The notes: generated by a model from the letters alone, not told the origin. A stretch of 64,000 bases of DNA from Acetobacter orientalis (GCF_000963965.1 NZ_BAMX01000006.1:62001-126000); one strand, 5' to 3'; shown: positions 44,953 to 55,181, counted from the stretch's first letter. Made by a program: numbers and translations.

Positions 44953-44978
44953 TTATGCCCCACTAGGGGTTGGCATAA
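44953..44978 (+). promoter_or_regulatory. Hairpin abutting the ribosome binding site of the small membrane protein gene
   Basis: TTATGCC at 44953-44959 pairs with GGCATAA at 44972-44978, with further C-G pairs inside. The right arm shares its last two bases with the SD sequence AAGGAG (44977-44982), so folding could limit ribosome access. Confidence 0.45.
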
Positions 44979-44985
44979 GGAGAGC

Positions 44986-45156
44986 ATGATGCAATCTGAT
45001 TTTGGTGCTGCCTCCGTACAGGTAAGCAAACCAGCGCGTTCTAACCGGCAGCGCCTACAGGCCCGTGCGGCCCATTTAGCGGCAACATGCGCTATGGGCG
45101 CGTGGTTCTTGCTCGGTATTATCCCGGTGGTTGTTATTCTTTACTCCATGAGTTGA
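44986..45156 (+). CDS. Small single-span membrane protein, 56 residues, unknown function
   Basis: Not recognised. ATG ATG start at 44986 preceded by AAGGAG with 3-6 bp spacing, stop TGA at 45154. The product has a basic N-terminal half (KPARSNRQRLQARAAHLAAT) and one hydrophobic segment near the C-terminus (WFLLGIIPVVVILYSMS), as in a tail-anchored or small inner-membrane protein. Codon use resembles the neighbours. It lies between atp12 and the Spy-like gene, with hairpins on both sides. Real coding is supported by the SD and by the topology pattern (positive-inside charges, then a membrane span ending at the stop); no homologue known to me. Confidence 0.6.
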   Translation: MMQSDFGAASVQVSKPARSNRQRLQARAAHLAATCAMGAWFLLGIIPVVVILYSMS

Positions 45157-45166
45157 GTAAAAATCT

Positions 45167-45229
45167 GCTAAGAAGACCCGCCTATCCGGCTCTTTTGCCG
45201 ACTCTGCCGCAGGGTCTGGTATTTTTAGC
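45167..45229 (+). promoter_or_regulatory. Multi-tier structured element upstream of the Spy-like gene
   Basis: Nested pairings GCTAA / TTAGC (outer), AGACCC / GGGTCT (45174-45179 with 45212-45217) and CGGC / GCCG (inner), with TATTTTT after the middle stem. It could be the terminator of the small-protein transcript or a leader of the Spy-like mRNA, whose AAAGG ribosome site begins just beyond. Confidence 0.4.
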
Positions 45230-45243
45230 AAAGGTTTGTTGTC

Positions 45244-45750
45244 ATGAAGTACAGGAATGGTGTTCTGGCTGCCGCTGCCATGGTAGGGCTTTCGCTTGTG
45301 GCGTTGCCTGTTATGGCGCACCCCCACCACGGCGGGGCACCCGCAGCAGGCGGGCCGGGCGCACCTGTGTGGGGCGGGCCTTCCATGCTTGAAGGTATTG
45401 ACCTGACCGCGCAGCAGCAGAAAAAAATTGATGCCATTGTTCAGCAGGCGCATGAGCAAGACCAGACCGATTCAATCCGTGATGATATTGGCCGCGTACA
45501 CCGCCAAATTCAGGATTTGCTGAGCGAGCCCGGTACATTAGACCGTACCAAAATTACAGCCTTGCTCCAGCAGCAGGCCAGCCTGCGTGCCCAGCAGGAA
45601 GCCCGCCACCTTGATGTGGCCGAGCAAATTCATGACGTGCTGAGCACAGAGCAACTGACCCAGATTAAAGAGCGTCAGGCTAAAGTGCGTGACCTGATGG
45701 ACCAGCTGCGTGAGCTACAGCACCCCACGCCTAAAGCTGCCGCACAGTAA
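45244..45750 (+). CDS. Spy/CpxP-like periplasmic protein with LTxxQ motifs
   Basis: 168 residues. Signal peptide (VLAAAAMVGLSLVALPVMA), then a His-rich start HPHHGG and a helical domain with the two LTxxQ-type motifs LTAQQQKKIDAIV and LSTEQLTQI that define Spy, CpxP and zinc-resistance relatives. These act as ATP-independent periplasmic chaperones or envelope-stress adaptors. The His-rich N-terminus could bind metal; inference only. It precedes ffh by 114 bp and has its own structured leader. Confidence 0.8.
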   Translation: MKYRNGVLAAAAMVGLSLVALPVMAHPHHGGAPAAGGPGAPVWGGPSMLEGIDLTAQQQKKIDAIVQQAHEQDQTDSIRDDIGRVHRQIQDLLSEPGTLDRTKITALLQQQASLRAQQEARHLDVAEQIHDVLSTEQLTQIKERQAKVRDLMDQLRELQHPTPKAAAQ

Positions 45751-45774
45751 AAACCAGAAGTTTCTTGACTCAGC

Positions 45775-45796
45775 GAGGGGGGTGGCTTAACCCCTC
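45775..45796 (+). terminator. Weak terminator-like hairpin before ffh
   Basis: GAGGGG / CCCCTC with a 10-base loop followed by TCTTAATT, 24 bp after the Spy-like gene stop. Short stem, so attenuation or termination is only suggested. Confidence 0.45.
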
Positions 45797-45864
45797 TCTT
45801 AATTCACAGGATCGCCACCTCGCGAGTGTTCGCGCAGTGGCGTGTTTTCTTATGGAGTGATGTA

Positions 45865-47259
45865 GTGTTCGAGGCTCTCTCAGGTAGGCTTTCCGGGGTT
45901 TTTGATGGACTCGCCAAGCGTGGCGCGCTGTCCGAAGCCGATGTTATGGAGGCAATGCGCGAGGTGCGTCTGGCTATGCTGGATGCAGACGTGGCGCTAC
46001 CTGTGGTTAAAGACTTCGTAAACAAAGTTAAGGAACGCGCTGTTGGTGCTGAGGTGCTTGAAAGCATTTCTCCCGGTCAGGCCGTTGCTAAAATTGTTAA
46101 TGACGCCCTGATCGATGCGTTGGGTGGTGCTGGTGCAGTGCCGCTTAACCTTAATGCAGTGGCCCCTGTGCCCATTCTTATGGTGGGTTTGCAGGGTTCT
46201 GGTAAAACCACCACCTCTGGTAAAATTGCGCTGCGCCTTAAAACGCGTGAGCGTAAAAAGGTTTTGCTGGCGTCTCTGGATACGCAGCGCCCCGCCGCAC
46301 AGCTGCAGTTGGCGCAGCTGGCCGAGCAGGCTGGTGTGGTGTCTTTGCCAATTGTTGCTGGGCAAACACCGGTTGAAATTGCCCATCGTGCAATGGATAC
46401 AGGCCGCCGCGAAGGGTTTGACGTTGTCATTCTCGATACCGCAGGCCGTCTGTCCATAGACGAAGCACTGATGGAAGAGGTGCGGCAGGTACGTGCTGCC
46501 ACGCAGCCCGCCGAAACCCTGCTGGTTGTGGATGCCATGACCGGGCAGGACGCCGTAAACACTGCGAAAGCCTTTAACGAGGCAGTGGGTGTAACCGGTG
46601 TTGTTATGACCCGTATGGACGGTGATGCCCGTGGTGGTGCCGCCCTGTCCATGAAGGCCATTACCGGCGCGCCTATTAAACTGACAGGTTCTGGCGAAAA
46701 GCTGGACGCCTTAGAAGAATTCCACCCTGAGCGTGTTGCGGGCCGTATTCTGGGCCTCGGTGACATTGCTGGGTTGGTTGAAAAAGCGGCTGATACGCTT
46801 GACCATGAAGAAGGCGAACGCCTGGCCAAAAAAATGATGGCTGGTAAGTTCGACCTCGATGATTATGCGTCTCAGATCCGCCAGATCAATAAGCTGGGGT
46901 CTATTTCCGGTATCATGGGTATGTTGCCGGGTATGGGTAAGCTGAAAGAAGCAATGGGGGACAAAGAACTTGATACCTCCATTCTCAAAAAGCACCTGGC
47001 CATAATTTCATCCATGACCAAAGGTGAGCGGAAAAATCCCGCTATCATCAAGGCATCACGCAAGAAGCGTATTGCCGCAGGGTCTGGAAACACCGTTCAG
47101 GACGTTAACAAACTGCTTAAGCAGTTTGAAATGATGTCCGACATGATGAAGCGCTTTAACAAGCTGGGCGTGAAAGGTCTCATGCGCCAGGGGCTGTCTG
47201 CGCTCATGCCTAAAGGAATGGGTGGAGGGCCGTCTGGTGGCGGTCGTCCCTTCCGCTAA
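45865..47259 (+). CDS. ffh: Signal recognition particle protein Ffh
   Basis: GTPase that with 4.5S RNA targets nascent membrane proteins. 464 residues from GTG at 45865, chosen because FEALSGRLSGVFDGL matches the family N-terminus; an in-frame ATG at 45826 would add 13 unrelated residues. NG domain with G1 GLQGSGKTTT, DTQRPAAQLQL, DTAGRLSIDEALM and TRMDGDARGGAA; methionine-rich M domain (IMGMLPGMGKLKEAMGD, then SMTKGERKNP and MMSDMMKRFNKLG). First gene of the ffh-rpsP-rimM-trmD-rplS unit. Confidence 0.97.
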   Translation: MFEALSGRLSGVFDGLAKRGALSEADVMEAMREVRLAMLDADVALPVVKDFVNKVKERAVGAEVLESISPGQAVAKIVNDALIDALGGAGAVPLNLNAVAPVPILMVGLQGSGKTTTSGKIALRLKTRERKKVLLASLDTQRPAAQLQLAQLAEQAGVVSLPIVAGQTPVEIAHRAMDTGRREGFDVVILDTAGRLSIDEALMEEVRQVRAATQPAETLLVVDAMTGQDAVNTAKAFNEAVGVTGVVMTRMDGDARGGAALSMKAITGAPIKLTGSGEKLDALEEFHPERVAGRILGLGDIAGLVEKAADTLDHEEGERLAKKMMAGKFDLDDYASQIRQINKLGSISGIMGMLPGMGKLKEAMGDKELDTSILKKHLAIISSMTKGERKNPAIIKASRKKRIAAGSGNTVQDVNKLLKQFEMMSDMMKRFNKLGVKGLMRQGLSALMPKGMGGGPSGGGRPFR

Positions 47260-47305
47260 GCGGCCTGTTTCTCTGTAAAGTTTTTCTGGGTTTGGAGAAG
47301 TCTGA

Positions 47306-47656
47306 ATGAGTCTTAAAATTCGTCTTGCCCGCGCAGGTGCAAAAAAACGTCCGTACTACCACATTGTTGTGGCAGACAGCCGTTCCCCGCGTGATGGTCG
47401 TTTCATTGAGAAAGTGGGTGCTTACAACCCAATGCTGCCATCTGACCATGCTGAGCGCGTGCGTCTGGTTGGTGAGCGTATTACGCACTGGATCTCTCAG
47501 GGTGCACAGCCTACCGACCGTGTAGCCCGTTTCCTGGGTAACGCTGGTCTGGCTCCTAAGCCTGCTTATGCAGAGCAGCCTAAAAAGTCTGCTCCTAAAA
47601 AGAAAGCTCAGGAACGCGCCGCTGCTGCAGCTAAAGCTGCCGAAGCCGCAGCCTAA
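47306..47656 (+). CDS. rpsP: 30S ribosomal protein S16
   Basis: 116 residues. The opening [25 protein letters not shown] and [12 protein letters not shown] are diagnostic of S16. The C-terminal Ala/Lys-rich tail ([20 protein letters not shown]) is an extension common in alphaproteobacteria. GGAGAAGTCTGA before the ATG. 46 bp after ffh, 24 bp before rimM. Confidence 0.98.
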   Translation: MSLKIRLARAGAKKRPYYHIVVADSRSPRDGRFIEKVGAYNPMLPSDHAERVRLVGERITHWISQGAQPTDRVARFLGNAGLAPKPAYAEQPKKSAPKKKAQERAAAAAKAAEAAA

Positions 47657-47680
47657 GGCTAAAGCCGAGCAGATCAGAAC

Positions 47681-48235
47681 ATGCGTCCAGACCTTATCCT
47701 GATTGGCGTTGTGGGTAGACCGCATGGTGTGCGCGGCCTTGTGCGCGTGCATAGCTATGCAGAAGACCCCACAGCGTTAGAGGATTACGAGGTTTTGCAG
47801 GACGAGCAGGGCCGTAGCTGGTCTTTGCGTTGGCGTGGGGCCGATGGCGTGGCAGAGCTGTGCGATGCACAGGGCCGCCCGCTGGCAGACCGCACAGCAG
47901 CGCAGGGGCTGGTAAACACCCGCCTTTATGTGCCGCGTGCCGCCTTGCCTGAAACGGAAGAAGAAGAGTTCTACCATGCCGACCTGATTGGCATGGACGC
48001 TCTTGAAGCCGGGCAGGTGTTGGGGCGTGTTGCTATGGTGCATGACTATGGTGGCGGTGCCAGCCTTGAGCTGGAAGGCGGCCTTCTTGTTCCGTTCACA
48101 CGCGCTTGCGTGCCAGAAATTGATCTTGCCAAACGCACCCTAACCATTGTGCGCCCGTCAGAAATTTCGGGTGAAGAAGGGCAGGGTGTTGGTAAGGCTG
48201 TATCTGGTGCGCAAAAGGCTGAGCATTCAGCATGA
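47681..48235 (+). CDS. rimM: Ribosome maturation factor RimM
   Basis: Assists 16S processing and assembly of the 30S head by binding S19. 184 residues: N-terminal RimM domain ([24 protein letters not shown]) and C-terminal PRC barrel ([42 protein letters not shown]). The stop overlaps trmD by 4 bp (ATGA). Usual position between rpsP and trmD. Confidence 0.96.
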   Translation: MRPDLILIGVVGRPHGVRGLVRVHSYAEDPTALEDYEVLQDEQGRSWSLRWRGADGVAELCDAQGRPLADRTAAQGLVNTRLYVPRAALPETEEEEFYHADLIGMDALEAGQVLGRVAMVHDYGGGASLELEGGLLVPFTRACVPEIDLAKRTLTIVRPSEISGEEGQGVGKAVSGAQKAEHSA

Positions 48236-48981
48236 GCTGGCAGGCAACAGTTTTAACCCTCTTTCCGGAAATGTTTCCGGGGCCGCTTGGTCTATCATTG
48301 GCCGGGCGCGCGCTTGATGGGGGCGTATGGTCTTGCGCTACGCACGACCTGCGCCAGCATGGGCTGGGGCGGCACAGAGCTGTTGATGACACGCCATTTG
48401 GTGGCGGTGCGGGTATGGTGATCCGGGCAGATGTGGCAGATGCCGCGCTCTCGGCCATTGATGCCCCACAGGATATGCCACGGGTGTTTTTAACACCGCG
48501 TGGTTACCCGCTGCGCCAGAAGGATGTGAGCCGCTATGCGCAAGGCCCCGGTGTGGTGCTTATATGCGGGCGCTTTGAAGGTGTGGATGAGCGAGTGCTG
48601 AAAGCCCACTCAGTCGAGCAGGTCTCTATCGGAGATTATGTTTTGTCTGGGGGAGAGACAGCCGCTCTGGTTTTGCTGGATGCATGTGTCCGGTTGTTAC
48701 CCGGCGTAATGGGGAGCGATGCAAGCGGTATTGAGGAAAGTTTTTCCGATGGCCTGCTTGAATACCCGCATTACACCCGTCCCGCCACATGGCAGGGGCA
48801 AGATGTGCCGGAGGTTCTGCTTTCTGGTAACCATGCGGCAATAGCCGCGTGGCGGCAAAAGCAGGCTGAAGAAATAACGCGGGAAAGACGGCCGGACCTG
48901 TGGTCTGCCTGGCTGGCTCGCAGGGAAAAGAATGAGGCTGCCGCCGGGGTGTCCGGTAAGGTACGCCAAACTGGGGTTTGA
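48232..48981 (+). CDS. trmD: tRNA (guanine-37-N1)-methyltransferase TrmD
   Basis: Essential SPOUT methyltransferase preventing +1 frameshifting. 249 residues: [46 protein letters not shown] and the knot-forming SAM site [15 protein letters not shown], then [14 protein letters not shown]. Translationally coupled to rimM; rplS follows 14 bp downstream. Confidence 0.97.
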   Translation: MSWQATVLTLFPEMFPGPLGLSLAGRALDGGVWSCATHDLRQHGLGRHRAVDDTPFGGGAGMVIRADVADAALSAIDAPQDMPRVFLTPRGYPLRQKDVSRYAQGPGVVLICGRFEGVDERVLKAHSVEQVSIGDYVLSGGETAALVLLDACVRLLPGVMGSDASGIEESFSDGLLEYPHYTRPATWQGQDVPEVLLSGNHAAIAAWRQKQAEEITRERRPDLWSAWLARREKNEAAAGVSGKVRQTGV

Positions 48982-48995
48982 GGAAGGATACGGAT

Positions 48996-49382
48996 ATGAA
49001 CATTATTCAGCAGTATGAAGCTGCCGAAATTGCGCGTCTGTCTGAAGCACGCGCCGTGCCGGAATTTGCAGCAGGCGACACCGTGCGTGTTTCCGTGCAG
49101 GTTGTTGAAGGTGAGCGTAAGCGTTTGCAGGCTTTTGAAGGCGTTGTAATTGCACGCTCTAACAAAGGCCTGAACAGCAACTTTACCGTGCGTAAAATTT
49201 CTAACGGTGAAGGTGTGGAACGTGTGTTCCCGCTGTACGCACCAACCATTGCTGAAATCAAGGTTGTGCGTCGTGGTAAAGTGCGTCGTGCAAAACTGTA
49301 CTACCTGCGTGGCCGTAGCGGTAAGTCTGCTCGTATTGCAGAACGCCCACGTGACGTGGTTACACCGGCTGCTGCTGGCTAA
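48996..49382 (+). CDS. rplS: 50S ribosomal protein L19
   Basis: 128 residues from the ATG at 48996 (GAAGGATACGGAT upstream). Signatures: [45 protein letters not shown] and [34 protein letters not shown]. Ends the ribosome-maturation operon; two hairpins follow at once. Confidence 0.98.
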   Translation: MNIIQQYEAAEIARLSEARAVPEFAAGDTVRVSVQVVEGERKRLQAFEGVVIARSNKGLNSNFTVRKISNGEGVERVFPLYAPTIAEIKVVRRGKVRRAKLYYLRGRSGKSARIAERPRDVVTPAAAG

Positions 49383-49386
49383 AAAA

Positions 49387-49450
49387 CAACAGGCTGGCCA
49401 CCGTGCCACCTGTTGACGAAAAACCCGGCTGGGCGTAGGCCCGGCCGGGT
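49387..49450 (+). terminator. Tandem hairpins ending the rplS operon
   Basis: First stem CAACAGG / CCTGTTG (49387-49415), second much stronger stem ACCCGGCTGGGC / GCCCGGCCGGGT (49423-49450, one wobble) followed by CTTTGTG. The second is GC-rich with a short T-tail and is the likely terminator before leuC. Confidence 0.75.
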
Positions 49451-49633
49451 CTTTGTGATAGTATGAAGATGAAGGCGCGGTTTTTCATCTCTCAGAACGT
49501 TCAGGTCTGTTTTTATCTGTGTGCCCCCGTGTTTGGGCAATTTGCCGCGCACTGTGCCGGGCTATAGGCCGGGTAAAATTTCAGGCCAGACCTTTCTGTG
49601 TTGACCGCACCATAGTCATGAAAGGGGAGGGCC

Positions 49634-51037
49634 ATGGCGCCGCGTACGTTATTCGACAAAATTTGGGATCACCACGTTGTCGAGACCCTGCCGGATGGCA
49701 CCTCTATCCTTTATATTGACCGCCACCTTGTACATGAGGTGACAAGCCCGCAGGCTTTTGAAGGGTTGCGCCTTGCTGGCCGCCGCCTGCGCCACCCAGA
49801 AATGACTGTGGCCGTTGTTGACCATAACGTGCCAACATCTGACCGTAGCCAGCCCATAGAAGAGCCGGAAAGCCGCAACCAGATTGAAACGCTGGAGCGC
49901 AACGTTAAGGAATTTGGTGTTCCTTACTTTCCGCTGCTGTCTGCCAACCAAGGTATTGTGCACGTCGTTGGCCCAGAGCAGGGTATTTCGCTGCCCGGCA
50001 TGACCATTGTGTGCGGTGACTCCCATACCTCTACCCATGGGGCTATGGGGGCTTTGGCCTTTGGTATTGGCACCTCTGAAGTTGAGCATGTTATGGCCAC
50101 GCAAACTATTTTGCAGCGGCCTGCTAAAAATATGCGCGTAACGGTTGAGGGCACACCGGGTGCGGGTGTGTCTGCTAAAGACATTATGCTGGCAATTATT
50201 GGCCATATTGGCACAGCCGGTGGTACTGGGCACGTTATTGAATTTGCTGGTTCTGCCATTCGTGGGTTGGACATGGCAGGCCGTATGACCCTGTGCAACA
50301 TGTCTATTGAAGCAGGTGCACGCGCCGGGCTTGTGGCCCCAGACGACACAACCTTTGACTATATTAAAGGGCGGCCTTTTGCCCCAAAAGGTGCCGCGTT
50401 TGATGAAGCCGTTGCGTACTGGCGTACCCTCTCTACCGACGATGGCGCGCATTTTGATAAAGAAGTGAGCCTGCGGGCAGAAGATATTGCCCCGAGCTTA
50501 ACATGGGGCACCAGCCCAGAAACCGTGCTGGCCATTACAGATACCGTGCCAGACCCGGTACAGGAAGCAGACGACGCCAAGCGTGCGCAAATGGTGCGTA
50601 TGCTTGAGTATATGGGGCTGGAAGCCGGGCAGAAAATTGCCGGTACCCCCGTTGATGTCGTGTTTATTGGCTCTTGCACCAACAGCCGCATTGAAGACCT
50701 GCGCGCTGCGGCACAGGTTGCGGCTGGCCGCAAAGTGGCTGAGGGCGTGCGCGCCATGATTGTACCCGGCTCAGGCCTTGTAAAACGGCAGGCGGAAGAA
50801 GAAGGCCTAGACCAGATTTTTCTGGATGCCGGTTTTGAATGGCGTGAAGCAGGGTGCTCTATGTGCCTTGGCATGAACCCCGACCGCTTAACACCGGGCC
50901 AACGGTGTGCCTCTACCTCTAACCGTAATTTTGAGGGGCGGCAGGGGCCGGGTGGGCGTACGCACTTGCTCTCTCCCGCAATGGCGGCAGCGGCGGCAGT
51001 AACAGGGTGCCTGACAGACGTAAGGGAGCTGGCATAA
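49634..51037 (+). CDS. leuC: 3-isopropylmalate dehydratase large subunit LeuC
   Basis: Aconitase-family Fe-S enzyme isomerising 2- to 3-isopropylmalate in leucine synthesis. 467 residues: [45 protein letters not shown], and cluster-ligand cysteines in [14 protein letters not shown] and [21 protein letters not shown] precedes the ATG. The stop overlaps the leuD start (TAATG). About 180 bp lie between the rplS terminator and this start; I see no leucine-codon leader peptide there. Confidence 0.97.
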   Translation: MAPRTLFDKIWDHHVVETLPDGTSILYIDRHLVHEVTSPQAFEGLRLAGRRLRHPEMTVAVVDHNVPTSDRSQPIEEPESRNQIETLERNVKEFGVPYFPLLSANQGIVHVVGPEQGISLPGMTIVCGDSHTSTHGAMGALAFGIGTSEVEHVMATQTILQRPAKNMRVTVEGTPGAGVSAKDIMLAIIGHIGTAGGTGHVIEFAGSAIRGLDMAGRMTLCNMSIEAGARAGLVAPDDTTFDYIKGRPFAPKGAAFDEAVAYWRTLSTDDGAHFDKEVSLRAEDIAPSLTWGTSPETVLAITDTVPDPVQEADDAKRAQMVRMLEYMGLEAGQKIAGTPVDVVFIGSCTNSRIEDLRAAAQVAAGRKVAEGVRAMIVPGSGLVKRQAEEEGLDQIFLDAGFEWREAGCSMCLGMNPDRLTPGQRCASTSNRNFEGRQGPGGRTHLLSPAMAAAAAVTGCLTDVRELA

Positions 51038-51660
51038 TGGATAAATTTACGGTTCTGTCTGCTGTGGCTGCGGCACTGCCCGAAGCGAACATTGATACAG
51101 ACAAAATTATTCCGGCCCGTTTTCTCAAAACGACCCAGCGCACCGGGCTTGGCAAGCATGCGTTTGATAGCATGCGCTACAAGCCAGATGGGTCTGAAAA
51201 CCCTGATTTTGTGCTGAACCAGTTGCCGTGGCGGCATGCTGAAATTTTGATTACGCATGATAACCTTGGCTGTGGCTCATCACGCGAGCATGCGCCTTGG
51301 GCGTTGCTCGATTTTGGTATTCGCTGCGTTATTGCACCGTCTTTTGCAGATATCTTTTTTAACAACTGCTTCAAAAACGGTATTCTGCCCATTAGCTTGC
51401 CGCGTGACGTGTGTGACGCCCTGATGGGTGATGCTGCAATGGGCAGCAACGCACGTCTTACCGTTGACCTGCCCCGCCAGGTTGTGATCCGCCCTGACGG
51501 GCAGGAAGTGCCGTTCGAGATCGACCCCTTCCGTAAGCATATGCTGCTTGAAGGTCTGGATGATATTGGCCAGACCCTTCAACATGAGGGTGAAATTAAA
51601 ACGTTTGAAACCCAAGTGGCGCACGAACGCCCTTGGATGCCAAAAATTTCCATCGACTGA
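51037..51660 (+). CDS. leuD: 3-isopropylmalate dehydratase small subunit LeuD
   Basis: Swivel-domain partner of LeuC. 207 residues from ATG 51037: [66 protein letters not shown]. Start overlaps the leuC stop; leuB starts 18 bp after its stop. Confidence 0.97.
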   Translation: MDKFTVLSAVAAALPEANIDTDKIIPARFLKTTQRTGLGKHAFDSMRYKPDGSENPDFVLNQLPWRHAEILITHDNLGCGSSREHAPWALLDFGIRCVIAPSFADIFFNNCFKNGILPISLPRDVCDALMGDAAMGSNARLTVDLPRQVVIRPDGQEVPFEIDPFRKHMLLEGLDDIGQTLQHEGEIKTFETQVAHERPWMPKISID

Positions 51661-51678
51661 TTGAGTTTGGAGAGTTTC

Positions 51679-52797
51679 ATGACCAGCCAGCCAGCTAAAA
51701 AGCTGCTTATCCTGCCCGGTGACGGCATTGGCCCTGAAGTTATGCAGGAAGTACGCCATATTATTGCGTGGCTTGAAGCAAAGCGCGGTCTGTCTTTTGC
51801 TATTACAGAAGACCTCGTGGGTGGGGCTTCTCTGGCGCAGTACGGTGAGCCAATTCGTGATGACGTGATCGAGCAGGCCCGTGCAGCAGATGCGGTGCTG
51901 TTTGGCTCTGTTGGTGACCCGCGCTGGAACCATGTTGGCTTTGAAAAACGCCCAGAACTGGCCATTTTAAAGCTGCGTCAGGAACTGGCCCTGTTTGCTA
52001 ACCTACGCCCTGCTAAAGTGTTTGATGCGCTGGTTGATGCCAGCACACTCAAGCCCGATGTTGTGCGCGGGCTTGATATTATGATTGTGCGCGAAACCGT
52101 GGGCGGTATTTACTTTGGTAACCCGCGCGGGATCGAAACATTGGCGGATGGCAGCAAGCGCGGCATTAATACAGAAGTTTATACTACTTCTGAAATTGAG
52201 CGCGTTGCCCGTGTTGCATTTGACTTGGCCCGTAAACGCTCCAACCGCGTGTGCTCTGTAGAAAAATGCAACGTGATGGAAAGCGGCCTGCTGTGGAAAG
52301 AGGTTGTTACAGACCTGCACGCCCGTGAGTATGCAGACGTTGAACTGACCCACATGCTGGCAGATAACTGCGCCATGCAGTTGGTGCGTAACCCGCGCCA
52401 GTTTGATGTGCTGGTAACTGGCAACCTGTTTGGTGACCTGCTGTCTGACCTTGCCTCCATGCTAACAGGCAGCCTTGGTATGTTGCCCTCTGCAACGTTA
52501 GGTGCGGCAGATAGTGCTGGCAAATGCCCGGCATTGTACGAGCCCATTCATGGGAGTGCGCCAGATATTGCTGGGCAGGGTATTGCAAACCCAATTGCGC
52601 AAATTCTCTCTTTTGCCATGCTGCTGCGCTACTCTTTTGATTACCAAGCAGAAGCCCAGTTGATTGAAGAGGCAGTTGCTGCGGTTTTGGCCAATGGCCT
52701 GCGTACAGCCGATATTATGAGCGAAGGCAAAACACGGGTTAGCACGTCTGAAATGGGTGCTGCCATTGTGAATGAGCTTGATAAAGCACAGGCTTAA
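51679..52797 (+). CDS. leuB: 3-isopropylmalate dehydrogenase LeuB
   Basis: NAD-dependent oxidative decarboxylation of 3-isopropylmalate to the leucine precursor. 372 residues from ATG 51679 (GGAGAG upstream; a TTG at 51661 is less likely). Signatures: [33 protein letters not shown] region, [56 protein letters not shown] and [19 protein letters not shown]. Last gene of leuCDB; a strong terminator follows. Confidence 0.97.
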   Translation: MTSQPAKKLLILPGDGIGPEVMQEVRHIIAWLEAKRGLSFAITEDLVGGASLAQYGEPIRDDVIEQARAADAVLFGSVGDPRWNHVGFEKRPELAILKLRQELALFANLRPAKVFDALVDASTLKPDVVRGLDIMIVRETVGGIYFGNPRGIETLADGSKRGINTEVYTTSEIERVARVAFDLARKRSNRVCSVEKCNVMESGLLWKEVVTDLHAREYADVELTHMLADNCAMQLVRNPRQFDVLVTGNLFGDLLSDLASMLTGSLGMLPSATLGAADSAGKCPALYEPIHGSAPDIAGQGIANPIAQILSFAMLLRYSFDYQAEAQLIEEAVAAVLANGLRTADIMSEGKTRVSTSEMGAAIVNELDKAQA

Positions 52798-52844
52798 TGC
52801 CTTTTACGCCTTTAGGCTGTAAACGCGGCTTCTAAGGGGTTTTG

Positions 52845-52878
52845 CAGGCCAGCTCGTTATGGGCTGGCCTGTTTTTTT
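52845..52878 (+). terminator. Intrinsic terminator after leuB
   Basis: CAGGCCAGC, 9-base loop, GCTGGCCTG, then seven T. Ends the leuCDB transcript 47 bp after its stop. Confidence 0.93.
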
Positions 52879-52965
52879 GGCTGGTAGCCACGACAGAGCT
52901 GTGTGCCTGCGTTATAAAATGTTTTTTAAGGCCACAAGTAGAGAACGGAAAAAGGAAACGTCTTG

Positions 52966-55083
52966 ATGCGTTTGGGGTGTTGGATACTGACATGGGCTAC
53001 ATCAGCAATGGTTATGACTGGTGGCGCCGTTCATGGGCAGGCGCAAACACCCGATAACCAGAAAGACTATAGTTTTTTAAACGATCTGCACGGCAAGCAG
53101 GCTATGGAATGGGTGCAGCACCAGAACCATAAAACGCTCTCTATTTTAGAAAAAGACCACCGTTTTAAAGGGTTTTATAAAAATACGCTGGCCGCTTTGC
53201 AGGCCCCAGATAGAGTGCCGCTGCCACAGTTACAGGCTGGTGGTGTTTGGAATTTTTGGCAAGACGCGCACCACCCGCATGGGGTATGGCGGGCTACATC
53301 GTACCGTTCTTATCTTTCTCAAACCCCTAAGTGGCAGAGTAAGCTCGATATAGACGCGCTGGCTGCCAAAGAGCAGATAAACTGGGTGTTTGAAGGGGCC
53401 GAGTGCCTCGCCCCAGCGGCAGAGCATTGTTTGGTGCAGCTCTCTAACGCAGGAGAGGATGCCCAAACACTCCGAGAATATAATACTCAAACAGGGCAGT
53501 TTATATCTGGTGGGTTTGTTTTCCCACGGGCTAAGCAACAAGCCGCTTGGGTTGATGACAACACTGTTTTAGTGGCCCGCGCATGGGGGAATGATGGAGC
53601 AACCCTGACATCATCAGGCTATCCGTTTGTGGTAAAGGCGGTGCAGCGCGGTAAGCCCCTTGAGCAAGCCACTGAAGTGTATCGGGGCAGACCGTCTGAC
53701 ATGATGGTGGCCCCCTTAACTTTTACCGATGGTGATGGGCAGCGCCTTGTTCTGATCCTGCGTAATATAACATTTTTTGAAACCCGCTACGCCGTGTGGG
53801 ACGGGGCGCACCTGAACTGGCTGGCCTTGCCCCCTAAAAGTGAAGTGCATGGCTTTGCAAAAGGCCGCCTGATTGTGTCTGTGCAAGATGACTGGAAACC
53901 AAAGGGTTTACCCGTTGTGCCTGCCGGTAGCTTGGTTGCCCTAGACCCCAAGGCCTTAGAGCAAGGGGTAGAGGTTATTTTTACGCCCGACCCGTCTCAG
54001 GCGCTTGACCAGGTGGGTATTACCAAAAATACGGTTTTAGTAACGTTGCTGGATAATGTGCGTGGCCGCGCTATGCGCTTTGAACCCGTGCAGCCGGGCC
54101 GCCCCTGGAGCATGGAGCCGCTTGATGTGCCGGATATGTCTTCGGTGCATATTGTGGCGGCTAACCCACAGTCTGAAACAGCTTTTTTAAGCGTGGAAAA
54201 CTATCTGACCCCCCAACAACTGTGGTTAGTGGAAGAACAAGAGCAGCCTAAAAAAATAAAAGCAGAGGCCCCCTGCTTTAAAACATCTGATCTGGTGATG
54301 GAGCAGCTCTGGGCCAAATCTGCTGATGGAACGCATATTCCTTATTTTGCCGTGCACCGTAAGGCTATGGCACTAACAGGTGCTAACCCAACAGTGCTGA
54401 GTGCGTATGGCGGTTTTCAGCTTTCATACACGCCCACTTACATGCCCGAAGTCGGGCAGTTATGGCTCCAGCGGGGTGGGGTTTACGTGGTGGCCAATAT
54501 TCGTGGTGGGGGTGAGTTTGGCCCGCAATGGCACGAAGCAGGGCGTAAAGCAGGCCGCCAAAAAGTGTATGATGACTTCGCCGCTGTCGGGCAGGATCTG
54601 GTGCAGCGCCATATTACCAACCCGCAGCATTTAGGTATTCGGGGCCGCTCGAATGGTGGGCTGCTGGCTGGTGTAGAAATGGTGCAGCACCCCACGCAAT
54701 GGAATGCGGTTGTTATTGGCGTGCCTCTTTTAGACATGGAAAACTACGAAACTTTGTCTGCCGGGGCATCGTGGGTGGCTGAATATGGCTCTATGTCTGT
54801 GCCCGAAGAGGCTGAGTTTCTAAAGAAAATTTCTCCGCTTAGGCACCTAAAGCCAGAGGTGCATTACCCGGTACCCTTTATTTTTACCGCCACGAGCGAT
54901 GACCGCGTTGGCCCACTCCATGCCAGACGCTTTGCCGCCAAAATGGAACGCTTTAAAAAACCGTTTTTTTATTATGAAGATATTGAAGGTGGGCACTCTG
55001 GTACTGTTAATGCGGCAGAGGTGGCACATGAGCGTGCGCTGGAGGCTGTTTATCTTTCCCAACGCTTGATGGATAAGCATTAA
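52966..55083 (+). CDS. Secreted prolyl oligopeptidase family protein (S9A)
   Basis: 705 residues from ATG 52966 with AAGGAA 9 bp upstream. Signal peptide (CWILTWATSAMVMTGGAVHGQ, cleavage near VHGQAQ), a beta-propeller (about 60-400) and an alpha/beta hydrolase catalytic domain. Catalytic triad: Ser562 in GRSNGGL, Asp645 or 646 in TSDDRVGPLHA, His677 in EGGHSG. Prolyl oligopeptidases cut after proline in short peptides; the signal peptide places this one in the periplasm, where it could process peptides for uptake. Monocistronic between the leuB terminator and azlC. Confidence 0.9.
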   Translation: MRLGCWILTWATSAMVMTGGAVHGQAQTPDNQKDYSFLNDLHGKQAMEWVQHQNHKTLSILEKDHRFKGFYKNTLAALQAPDRVPLPQLQAGGVWNFWQDAHHPHGVWRATSYRSYLSQTPKWQSKLDIDALAAKEQINWVFEGAECLAPAAEHCLVQLSNAGEDAQTLREYNTQTGQFISGGFVFPRAKQQAAWVDDNTVLVARAWGNDGATLTSSGYPFVVKAVQRGKPLEQATEVYRGRPSDMMVAPLTFTDGDGQRLVLILRNITFFETRYAVWDGAHLNWLALPPKSEVHGFAKGRLIVSVQDDWKPKGLPVVPAGSLVALDPKALEQGVEVIFTPDPSQALDQVGITKNTVLVTLLDNVRGRAMRFEPVQPGRPWSMEPLDVPDMSSVHIVAANPQSETAFLSVENYLTPQQLWLVEEQEQPKKIKAEAPCFKTSDLVMEQLWAKSADGTHIPYFAVHRKAMALTGANPTVLSAYGGFQLSYTPTYMPEVGQLWLQRGGVYVVANIRGGGEFGPQWHEAGRKAGRQKVYDDFAAVGQDLVQRHITNPQHLGIRGRSNGGLLAGVEMVQHPTQWNAVVIGVPLLDMENYETLSAGASWVAEYGSMSVPEEAEFLKKISPLRHLKPEVHYPVPFIFTATSDDRVGPLHARRFAAKMERFKKPFFYYEDIEGGHSGTVNAAEVAHERALEAVYLSQRLMDKH

Positions 55084-55181
55084 GAAGCCAGCCGTACAAA
55101 GGTGTTTTACGCAGCACACGTATTACACAGAGCGGTTTTGCAACGCAGCAGACTATAAAGCTTGAATGGGGGAAGGCTGAG

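Noticed and set aside
49463-49633. Possible leucine attenuator leader peptide before leuC
   Set aside because: The short frame beginning with ATG at 49463 has no run of Leu codons, and no competing terminator/antiterminator stems were seen between it and leuC.
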